From positions 1 to 30,477 of the forward strand of contig CAMOSA010000003.1 of assembly GCA_946624335.1 (NCBI GenBank): 30,477 bases of DNA. Reading direction: 5' to 3'. The position numbers were made by a program, and so were the translations under genes. Every line of letters starts with the position of its first letter. Position 1 is the first letter of the stretch. Below the pieces are notes generated by a model. The model was not told the DNA's origin. It searched no databases and worked only from the letters and a program-made list of their open reading frames with translations. Shown here piece after piece: positions 7,864-14,470 of this stretch. Origin of the DNA: an uncultured Prevotellaceae bacterium. GTDB lineage: Bacteria > Bacteroidota > Bacteroidia > Bacteroidales > Bacteroidaceae.

Positions 7864-9257
7864 GACAGTTAAAGTTAATATTCAATAAAATGTCAAAAGT
7901 AAAACAACCAGATTCGTCACTCAGCGGACTTATCAAGCGCTATGTCAACGCCAGCGTCTTGCTGATCGTCGCCACCGTGTTGGCGCTCATCTTTGCAAAC
8001 CTCCCTGCCACTCGCGAACTGTATGCCTGGCTGTGGCAACAACCCGTCTCGCTGAGCATCGGCGGCTTCAACGTCTTCAGCCACGGCGGTCATGCCATGT
8101 CGCTGATGGACTTCATCAACGACTTCCTCATGTTCTTCTTCTTCCTCAGCGTGGGTCTTGAGATCAAGCGCGAGGTGCTGTGCGGCGAGCTTTCCAGCCG
8201 CCAGAAGGCGTTGCTGCCGATCATCGGCGCCTGCGGAGGTATGCTGACGCCCGTCATCGTCTTCTTCCTGGTGTGCTACGGCCATCCGCTCATGGAGCGC
8301 GGCTGCGCCATCCCCATGGCCACGGACATCGCCTTCTCGCTCGGCGTGCTCTCGATGTTCGGCAAGCGCGTGCCCCTGGGGCTTAAGATCTTCCTGGCCG
8401 CCCTTGCCGTGGCCGATGACCTTGGCGGCATCATCGTCATTGCGCTCTTCTACTCGCAGGGGCTCTCGTGGTCCTACCTGCTCGGCGCTGCCGTCGTCGT
8501 TGCCATCCTGCTCATCGGCAACAAGCGCGACGTGCGCCTCAAGCAGTTCTACATGAGCTTCGGCCTGATCCTATGGTACATGGTGCTGAACTCGGGCATC
8601 CACGCCACCATCGCCGGCGTCGTGCTGGCCTTCTGCATCCCGGCCAACCTGTCGCACGGCACGCGCTACTATATGGAGTACATCCGCGAGTACCTGAAGG
8701 AATACCCGGACATCGACTTCACCGAGGCCGACCGCAAGAAGGCGATGGTTGTCAGCAAGGATGATATACAGGTGTTGCGCCGCATTGAGAAAGCCTCCGA
8801 CTACCTCATCTCTCCGCTGCAGGACATCGAGGACTACCTGGCACTGCCCATCAACTATCTCGTCATCCCCCTCTTCGCCTTCGCCAATGCTGGCGTTGAC
8901 TTCACGGGCATGAGCATCGGCAGCCTGTTCCACGGTGTCGCCCTGGGCGTGTTCCTGGGTCTGCTGCTGGGCAAGTTCACGGGCGTGCTGAGCTTCTCGT
9001 GGCTGAGCATCAAGCTGGGCTGGTGCCAGATGCCCGCCGGCGGCAACTGGCGCTCCTTCGCCAGCGTCTGCATGGTCTGCGGCATCGGCTTCACCGTGTC
9101 GATGTTCATCGCCGCCCTCAGCTATCCCGCACATCTCGGGACCGAAGGCGCCGATATGCTCAACGAGGCCAAGCTCGGCATCCTCTGCGGTACCCTCGCC
9201 TCTGCCTTCGTAGGTGCTTTCATGCTCAACATCACCTTGCCTAAGGACGCCAAATAG
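7860..9257 (+). CDS. nhaA: Na+/H+ antiporter NhaA
   Basis: A 465-residue inner-membrane antiporter with about 12 hydrophobic segments. It exports Na+ (or Li+) in exchange for protons and sets pH and sodium tolerance. Family marks are clear: DFINDFLMFFFFLSVGLEIKRE, IPMATDIAF with D156 (equivalent of E. coli D133) and ALAVADDLGGI with D186-D187 (equivalents of the ion-binding pair D163-D164). The start is ambiguous. ATG 7860 overlaps the GT2 stop as ATGA, while ATG 7890 (MSKVKQ) follows an AT-rich stretch typical of Bacteroidetes ribosome-binding regions and would give 455 residues. The gene is followed by a strong terminator hairpin. Its link with the two glycosyltransferases is positional only. 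Confidence 0.96.
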   Translation: MRQLKLIFNKMSKVKQPDSSLSGLIKRYVNASVLLIVATVLALIFANLPATRELYAWLWQQPVSLSIGGFNVFSHGGHAMSLMDFINDFLMFFFFLSVGLEIKREVLCGELSSRQKALLPIIGACGGMLTPVIVFFLVCYGHPLMERGCAIPMATDIAFSLGVLSMFGKRVPLGLKIFLAALAVADDLGGIIVIALFYSQGLSWSYLLGAAVVVAILLIGNKRDVRLKQFYMSFGLILWYMVLNSGIHATIAGVVLAFCIPANLSHGTRYYMEYIREYLKEYPDIDFTEADRKKAMVVSKDDIQVLRRIEKASDYLISPLQDIEDYLALPINYLVIPLFAFANAGVDFTGMSIGSLFHGVALGVFLGLLLGKFTGVLSFSWLSIKLGWCQMPAGGNWRSFASVCMVCGIGFTVSMFIAALSYPAHLGTEGADMLNEAKLGILCGTLASAFVGAFMLNITLPKDAK

Positions 9258-9277
9258 GCGTAGCCACAATCAACGAA

Positions 9278-9330
9278 CAACCGTGCCGACTGTCTGACCC
9301 ACGTCAAACAGCCGGCACGGTTGCCTTTTA
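9278..9330 (+). terminator. Rho-independent-type terminator after nhaA
   Basis: Arms CAACCGTGCCG (9278-9288) and CGGCACGGTTG (9313-9323) are perfect 11-bp complements, extended inward by CTGT/ACAG after one mismatch. The stem is followed by CCTTTTA. It lies 20 bp after the nhaA stop. Confidence 0.85.
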
Positions 9331-9337
9331 TAGCCTA

Positions 9338-9572
9338 CACGCCTATGGTCGTTGGCCTCCACCCCTATGGTCGTTGGCCTCCACCCCTATGGTTGTTGGC
9401 CTTCACCCCTATGGTCATCGGCCTTCACCCCTATAGTTGTTGGCCTTCACCCCTATAGTTGTTGGCCTTCACCCCTATAGGTGTTGGCCTTCACCCCTAT
9501 AGGTGTTGGCCTTCACCCCTATAGTCGTTGGCCTACACACATAGGTGCTATCGTTGACACACCCAGCTGACT
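9338..9572. repeat. 22-bp tandem repeat array B (about 10.7 copies)
   Basis: Units start at 9338 and recur every 22 bp. The core is CACCCCTAT followed by a variable five or six bases and TTGGCCT. Variable bases include ggtcg, agttg, aggtg and ggtca. The last units diverge: the one at 9536 begins CACACATAGGTG and the one at 9558 begins CACACCCAGCTGAC. The array fills the whole space between the nhaA terminator and the serpin stop codon (9573-9575), so it sits between convergent genes, as array A does. Confidence 0.95.
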
Positions 9573-10979
9573 TCACTTGATGACCACTTTCTTGCCGTCG
9601 CGGATGTAGATGCCGCCACGAGTGGGTGTTGTGTTGACGCTGCGGCCCATCAGGTCGAAGGTGGTGGCGCTGTGGCCTGCGGCGGACAGGGCGTCTATGG
9701 CGTTGACCTGTCCCACGGGGCCTTCGAGGTGAGTCACGCGGCCGGCGAAGAGGATGGCGTTGGCCTTGTTGTTCTGGATGGTGAAGTAGAAGGGACGGTC
9801 CGCCTTGAAGTCTTGGTAGTCCTCGGGGCGTGTCGGATCGATGCCATCAGGCATTTCGATAACGGTGAGTGCTGCCGCCTCGGTGCCTTTCTCGTTCACC
9901 GAGATCTTGCTCAGCTGATAGACATTTTCAACCTTGAGTTGCGAATCGGTCATCCTGGAGAAGTCTGCATTGAGGCTGAAGGCATCCGTCACGCCTAAGT
10001 TCATCAGTATATCCTCCAGTGAGTAGCGCTGCTGGTCGATGGCGAAGACGGGCATATAGAGGTTGATGTGCAGGAGGGTCATCTGTCGTGATGCCTTCCA
10101 GTCGTCGTAGGTGAGAGGCGGCAACTCGGTGCCTTCGAGGGGCACGAACAGCGTCATCGAGAAGTCATTCGAGGTGCCGTAATGTAGGGTGATGGTCTGG
10201 AACGACGGCGTGACGGCACACTCATAGCGGCCACGGTCGAGCATCATGTCCACGGTGGCGTAGGTGTCTTCGTCCAGCAGGAACGGCGCCTTGTGGGTCG
10301 CTTCAGGATCGAACTCTTTGGTCCAGCTGCCTTTGAAGTAGAGGACGTTCGTCAGCACGACGGCCAGGTCGGAGGACCGAGGTTTGTCGTAGAGCATAGG
10401 TATGAGACCGTGGGTGTGCTCGTAGACCCATCCGTTGACTCTCTCGATGCCTTCCCACGTGCTGAACCGCACGGCATCCACGCCGGCGTCGTAGCTGCTG
10501 CGCAGTGCCTCGGTGAACGTGTCGTAGAGCGTCAAGCCGGGCCGTGTCCATAGGCTGTTGGCGAGTTCGCAGCGGGGGTAGAAGCCGTCGTATATCTCTT
10601 GTGGGTCGGTCTGCATCTCCTCGGCAATGGCCTCATAATAGTCTGCGTATGTGCTGTAGGGCGGCCGCTCGGTCAGTTGCTCGGACAGGTGTGCATAGAA
10701 CTGTCCGATCTCTTGATCCGTGAAGCCCTGCGTGCCGAGTGCCTGTTGCAGCTGTGTGAGCGTGTTGCCAGCAGCGCCGTTCTGCAGCATGGCGAGCGCC
10801 ATCTGTGCCGACAGCGGCGAGAAGCATATATTGCCCGTCTGCTGCCGGGCGACGGCGTCGAAGAGCGTGAAGGCGGTCTGCTGGCTGGCTGTGGTGAGCG
10901 CTGTTGGCGTCTCCTGTGCCATCCCGACGAGGGACAGCGTTGTCAGTAGGGTAGCGAGTAACGTTGTTTTCATAGGCAT
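9573..10979 (-). CDS. Secreted serpin (serine protease inhibitor family)
   Basis: A 468-residue serpin with a signal peptide (LLTTLSLVGMAQ). Serpin marks include NICFSPLSAQMALAML (50-65), LTNVLYFKGSWTKEFDP (209-225) and the C-terminal FYFTIQNNKANAILFAGRV (397-415). The reactive-centre hinge is E363-K-G-T-E-A-A-A-L-T at 363-372. It matches the inhibitory pattern (P17 E, P15 G, P14 T, small residues P12-P10) except for leucine at P9. The loop up to about 396 is rich in Asp and Pro, so the target protease cannot be predicted. Serpins trap serine or cysteine proteases irreversibly; a gut commensal could use one against host or rival proteases (inference). The C-terminus ends FDLMGRS...GGIYIRDGKKVVIK, like the GH95 and GH43 proteins here. 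The alternative ATG at 10973 is equally possible. recX lies 19 bp upstream. Confidence 0.93.
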   Translation of the reverse strand: MPMKTTLLATLLTTLSLVGMAQETPTALTTASQQTAFTLFDAVARQQTGNICFSPLSAQMALAMLQNGAAGNTLTQLQQALGTQGFTDQEIGQFYAHLSEQLTERPPYSTYADYYEAIAEEMQTDPQEIYDGFYPRCELANSLWTRPGLTLYDTFTEALRSSYDAGVDAVRFSTWEGIERVNGWVYEHTHGLIPMLYDKPRSSDLAVVLTNVLYFKGSWTKEFDPEATHKAPFLLDEDTYATVDMMLDRGRYECAVTPSFQTITLHYGTSNDFSMTLFVPLEGTELPPLTYDDWKASRQMTLLHINLYMPVFAIDQQRYSLEDILMNLGVTDAFSLNADFSRMTDSQLKVENVYQLSKISVNEKGTEAAALTVIEMPDGIDPTRPEDYQDFKADRPFYFTIQNNKANAILFAGRVTHLEGPVGQVNAIDALSAAGHSATTFDLMGRSVNTTPTRGGIYIRDGKKVVIK

Positions 10980-10998
10980 AATAGTTTTAAGTGGCTGT

Positions 10999-11460
10999 TT
11001 AATTAATGTTTACGGAATCCATGGCGTCGATGATCTCGTTGGCCGTGAAGCCTCGTCCGGCGGCGTAGCGCATGAGCTTTGCCCGCCGCGTGAATTCGTC
11101 TTCGTCGTGGAGCGTGCGTGCTTTCTGGCGCAGCAGGTCGTGCAGGACGCTGGCATAGGCCTCCTCGGGCAGCAGGTCCAAAGCCTCGTTGATGTCGGTC
11201 TGCGGCAAGCCTTTGATGCGCAGGGCCTGTGCGATCTTCATGCGCCCCCAGTGTGCGAAGCGCAGCTGGTCGCTGGCGTAGGCGTTACAGTAGCGGGCCG
11301 TGTCGAGGTAGGCGTTGTCGTAGAGGTACGTCACGATGCGTTCGATGTCGGCTGGTGGCATCGCCGCTTTCGCCAGCTTCTGCCGTATGTCGCTCTCGCA
11401 GTGCTCGCTGGTGCTGCAGAGCGCTGCCATGCGGCTGAGGGCTTGTTCGTAGGTCATCAT
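10999..11460 (-). CDS. recX: RecX-family regulatory protein
   Basis: A 153-residue protein when started at the ATG pair 11460/11457 (MMTYEQALSRMAALCSTSEHCESDIRQKL). The earlier in-frame TTG at 11490 lies within an 8-bp repeat array and is unlikely. RecX modulates RecA filaments. The fold is made of three-helix repeats. Typical features are CSTSEHCESDIRQKL, the AYLDTARYCNAYASDQLRFAHWGRMKIAQALRIKGL region and a C-terminal RAKLMRYAAGRGFTANEI repeat. It lies between rubredoxin and serpin on the same strand, and all three may be cotranscribed, although the rubredoxin-recX gap holds repeats. recA is not in the window. Confidence 0.88.
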   Translation of the reverse strand: MMTYEQALSRMAALCSTSEHCESDIRQKLAKAAMPPADIERIVTYLYDNAYLDTARYCNAYASDQLRFAHWGRMKIAQALRIKGLPQTDINEALDLLPEEAYASVLHDLLRQKARTLHDEDEFTRRAKLMRYAAGRGFTANEIIDAMDSVNIN

Positions 11461-11477
11461 TGTCGGTGGTTCATAGC

Positions 11478-11533
11478 AACAACGCGTCAACGTGCTGACG
11501 TATCAGCTCGTTAACGCGTCGGTGTGTCGTCGT
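11478..11533. repeat. Degenerate 8-bp tandem repeat array (7 units)
   Basis: Units at 8-bp steps include GTCAACGT (11486), GCTGACGT (11494), GTTAACGC (11510) and GTCGTCGT (11526). The register and consensus match the array next to the tRNA-Leu gene, and the string AGCTCGTTA is common to both. It fills most of the gap between recX and the rubredoxin stop. Confidence 0.75.
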
Positions 11534-11538
11534 AGGGT

Positions 11539-11700
11539 TTATTCCTCAGCCGAGAAATCTTCCTTGCCTACGCCACAAATGGGGCATACCCAGTCCTCGG
11601 GGAGGTCTTCGAAAGCGGTGCCGGGAGCTATGCCGTTGTCGGGGTCGCCGAGCTCGGGGTCATAGACGTAGCCGCAGGGGTCGCAAACATACTTCTTCAT
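11539..11700 (-). CDS. Rubredoxin
   Basis: A 53-residue iron protein beginning MKKYVCDPCGY. The four iron-ligand cysteines are C6 and C9 (CDPCG) and C39 and C42 (CPICG), with the usual aromatic core and DPDNGIAPGT loop. Rubredoxins carry single electrons, in anaerobes often to rubrerythrin or superoxide reductase for oxygen defence. No partner gene is adjacent. The start at 11700 is preferred over upstream in-frame starts because it gives the canonical N-terminus, and a -7 element lies 47 nt upstream. Confidence 0.97.
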   Translation of the reverse strand: MKKYVCDPCGYVYDPELGDPDNGIAPGTAFEDLPEDWVCPICGVGKEDFSAEE

Positions 11701-11747
11701 AGTCTTTTCTGATGTGCTAAAAGGGTTAATAATGTGTATTGGCGCGA

Positions 11748-11755
11748 CAAAAGTA
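11748..11755 (-). promoter_or_regulatory. Bacteroidetes -7 promoter element for rubredoxin
   Basis: The minus strand reads TACTTTTG, matching TAnnTTTG, and lies 47 nt upstream of the rubredoxin ATG. It could serve rubredoxin, recX and serpin together. Confidence 0.55.
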
Positions 11756-11821
11756 ATGATTTTCGTTGATACTTGCACACTTTTCACTCATATTTTTGTG
11801 TTTTAGCGCTAAAAAGATGAA

Positions 11822-14293
11822 TCAGGGTGTCCTGCGTACAACCATCTTGCGGTGCTGGCTGATGACGATGCCCTGGGCGGATGAGTCGACGCGCTGTCCC
11901 AGCAGGTTGTACAGCGGCAGGGCGTCCGTCGCGGCGCGTACCTCGCCGACGGCAGTCAGCTGGCCGGGCACATAGCGTAGGCTGTTCATGCTCACGGCTT
12001 TGTTGTCCAGCGCCTCGGGTCCTTTCAGGGGGACGTAGAGCTCGAGGCTGGACCTGAGCATACGTCCGCCGACCACGGCTTCGACCTCTTCGGGCGAGAG
12101 TGCAGCACGCCAGAACATCAGCTCGCTGACGTCGCGTCGCACGGCGCTGGACGTGTCGCCGACGATGAAGTCGCTGAGGAGCTGACGGCCGCGTACGTTG
12201 CCGATCTCAACGTTATCTATATATATAAAGGTGCGACCCCGGGCATAGTAGTGGGAGACGGTCAGCGTGTGCCATGCCGAGGCGTCGACTGCTTGCTCGC
12301 TGCGGAACGCCTCGGAGCCGTTGACGCGGCCTACGATGTGCCCGTCATCGTCGATGCTCACTGCGAAATTTCGTGACTCCGACGAGGCGCTGAGCAGCTG
12401 ACCGGGCTCGTTGCCACGGAAGCGCAGGCTCAGGGCAAAGGGGTGGAGCGTCCCTTCGGCCGTGAAGCGGAGGCTGGCGCCGCCGGACAGCGCCATCGAC
12501 TGTGTGGCGTCACGCTCGGGTGCCGTCTTGCCAGCGGCCAGGGCGTCGAAGAGCGATGGTGGCATGGCGTACATGAACTCCTTGTGTCCGGCCGTGTTGG
12601 GATGCCCGTTGTCGGCGATGAATCCCGCAGCCCACTTGCCCGTGCCGTCGTCTATGGCACCGAGCGTATTGACCGAAGCCACGTCCCACTCGTGGATCAT
12701 CAGGTTGGCTTGCTTGATGGCCGCGTAGTCGTCGAGGGTGAAGTCGCTGCGCGTGTAGTTGTTCATCACCACCGGCACCTTGCCGTCGGCCTTGGCCTGC
12801 GCCACGATCTTCTGGAGGTTAGTGGTAAATTGGTTGACGATGGCCTGCTTGTCGCTCGCCTCGTGGATGCCTTCGTTGCCCATCGAGAGCCCGACGATGA
12901 CGTAGCGCGAGAAGTCGTGCGTCAGGTCGGCATAGCGGTTGAGCAGGCTCTGAGTCGTGTTGCCGCCGATGGCGATGCCGTGGACGTGGAAGGGATGGGC
13001 GGACAGCTGCTGGGCGTGACGCTGCTCAAGCTGTTGGCCGTAGAGGTAGGCGTAGCCACGGAAGTCGGTGGCGCCCTGCCCGTTGCACACCGACGAGCCG
13101 AAGGCCGAGATGCGGTGCTCGTCGACTGGAGCCTCGGCGTCCCAGGTGCCGGCATTGACGTCGACGCTGAAGTGGTAGGTGCCTCCGTTGATGTGCGTGT
13201 TCTTGAAGAACGCCTTCTCGTCGTCGTTGTCGTAGGCGAAGCAGATGTGCTTGTTGACAAACTGAAGCTCGCCCCCGTCGTCGAGCGTCACGGTGCCGGA
13301 GTAGCGCCCGTCGCCGTCGTAGGTGAGCTTCGTGTCGGGCGCCACGATATTGCCTTTGATATAGAGGTCTTTGCTGCAAGGACGAAGGATCGGGTCGTCG
13401 GTGATCTTCATCGTGCGTCCTTCGAAGCTGACGGTGCCGATGTACATCCGCCGGGGATGGATGGCCGACTGGCTGTCGTGGGCGTGGAAGACGATGCGCA
13501 GCTGCCCGTCCTTGTCGGTGAAGAACGAGTGATGGCCGGTGCCGACGAGGTCGTCGCGCCGCTGCAGGATGGGGTTGCCGGCGTACTTGCTCCATGAGTT
13601 GCGCAGCGTGCGGGCCATGGCGAAGCCTACGCCGTAGTCCGGACTCTGGTAGTCGTTGGCGCTGTAGGTGAGGTAGTAGAGGTTGTCGTGCTTGAGGACG
13701 AAGGGGCCTTCGCAGACGCGTCCCATTTTCGACTCCCAGGGTGACGAGACGCTGAGGCAGTGGCGCAACGTGCCTGCCACCGGCGTGATGCCGTCGTCCT
13801 CGAGCCTGCACGTCCAGATGCAGTTGCCGTCGGTGAAGCGCACAAAGAAGAGCTGGAAGGAGCCGTCGTCGTCGCGGAACACGCTCGAGTCGATGCACTT
13901 CTCGTCGCCCAGCACGCTCTCCAGCATGTAGCCACCGACCTGCCGGAAGGGCCCGCGCGGCGAGTCGCCGACGGCGGCGAAGAGGTGCTCGTTGGCTGAG
14001 AAATACATCACGTAGCGGTCGCCGATGTGATAGACCTCGGGCGCCCAGAACCAACGCTGCTCTGAGGCGTCGGACTTGCTCAGCGCCAGGCCGCCGTACT
14101 GCCAGGTCATCAGGTCGGTGGAAGTCCAGTATTCAATGCCGTCGGCGGCATGAGTGCCATAGGCGTAATAGGTGTTCCCGTCGAGCAGGATGTACGGGTC
14201 GGCCAGCGGGACGATGCTCCGTGGCTTCTGAGCCTGAGTGGCCGTGAGCGCTGCCATGACCAGCGCGAGAATGAGGAGAAAGCGTTTCATCAT
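11822..14293 (-). CDS. Secreted GH43 glycosidase / SGNH esterase / LamG-like fusion
   Basis: This 823-residue protein has a signal peptide and several modules. Residues 25-305 are a GH43 five-bladed propeller with D32 (LADPYILL, base), D135 (KCIDSS) and E195 (RVCEGPF, acid), the expected beta-xylosidase or alpha-L-arabinofuranosidase triad. Residues about 306-390 form a short beta-rich linker. Residues 391-590 are an SGNH hydrolase: S401 in G-S-S-V-C-N-G, G444, N473 in SMGNE and D561/H564 in DNGHPNT. Block I is GSS rather than GDS. Residues 600-760 look like a LamG/concanavalin domain, and the tail ends LYNLLGQRV. Plausible role: removing arabinose or xylose and ester groups from the same plant polysaccharide. 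Substrate is not determinable. Starts at 14293 and 14290 are equivalent. There is no SusC/SusD pair beside it. Confidence 0.9.
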   Translation of the reverse strand: MMKRFLLILALVMAALTATQAQKPRSIVPLADPYILLDGNTYYAYGTHAADGIEYWTSTDLMTWQYGGLALSKSDASEQRWFWAPEVYHIGDRYVMYFSANEHLFAAVGDSPRGPFRQVGGYMLESVLGDEKCIDSSVFRDDDGSFQLFFVRFTDGNCIWTCRLEDDGITPVAGTLRHCLSVSSPWESKMGRVCEGPFVLKHDNLYYLTYSANDYQSPDYGVGFAMARTLRNSWSKYAGNPILQRRDDLVGTGHHSFFTDKDGQLRIVFHAHDSQSAIHPRRMYIGTVSFEGRTMKITDDPILRPCSKDLYIKGNIVAPDTKLTYDGDGRYSGTVTLDDGGELQFVNKHICFAYDNDDEKAFFKNTHINGGTYHFSVDVNAGTWDAEAPVDEHRISAFGSSVCNGQGATDFRGYAYLYGQQLEQRHAQQLSAHPFHVHGIAIGGNTTQSLLNRYADLTHDFSRYVIVGLSMGNEGIHEASDKQAIVNQFTTNLQKIVAQAKADGKVPVVMNNYTRSDFTLDDYAAIKQANLMIHEWDVASVNTLGAIDDGTGKWAAGFIADNGHPNTAGHKEFMYAMPPSLFDALAAGKTAPERDATQSMALSGGASLRFTAEGTLHPFALSLRFRGNEPGQLLSASSESRNFAVSIDDDGHIVGRVNGSEAFRSEQAVDASAWHTLTVSHYYARGRTFIYIDNVEIGNVRGRQLLSDFIVGDTSSAVRRDVSELMFWRAALSPEEVEAVVGGRMLRSSLELYVPLKGPEALDNKAVSMNSLRYVPGQLTAVGEVRAATDALPLYNLLGQRVDSSAQGIVISQHRKMVVRRTP

Positions 14294-14318
14294 TGAGGGC
14301 TATGTTTGTTTGCCATGG

Positions 14319-14326
14319 CAAAGATA
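14319..14326 (-). promoter_or_regulatory. Bacteroidetes -7 promoter element for the GH43 fusion gene
   Basis: The minus strand reads TATCTTTG, matching TAnnTTTG, 25 nt upstream of the GH43 ATG. A TTTG box (plus-strand CAAA at 14351-14354) is 24 bp further upstream, slightly longer than the usual spacing. Confidence 0.55.
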
Positions 14327-14454
14327 CGACTTTTTTGTGCTTCACGATGGCAAAAATCTATTCATTTTGCAGCAACTTTTCTACATTAAGCCTTCTCGGG
14401 TCACTTTTTCGTTAAAAACTATCAACTTTAAACCATCAACATTAAACTTTTGCT

Positions 14455-14462
14455 TATCTTTG
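14455..14462 (+). promoter_or_regulatory. Bacteroidetes -7 promoter element for the CPA2 antiporter, nearly leaderless
   Basis: TATCTTTG matches TAnnTTTG and ends only 8 nt before the ATG at 14471. Transcription would therefore start within a few bases of the start codon. Confidence 0.55.
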
Positions 14463-14470
14463 TGGCCGAA

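Noticed and set aside
9338..9572. CRISPR array
   Set aside because: Repeats are 22 bp head-to-tail with no unique spacers, and no cas gene is nearby. The same holds for the arrays at 2117-2218 and 29722-29941.
12443..13597. 384-codon plus-strand frame opposite the GH43 fusion gene
   Set aside because: Composition is Val/Gly/Asp/Arg-rich as expected for the complement of a GC-rich gene, and no motif is present.
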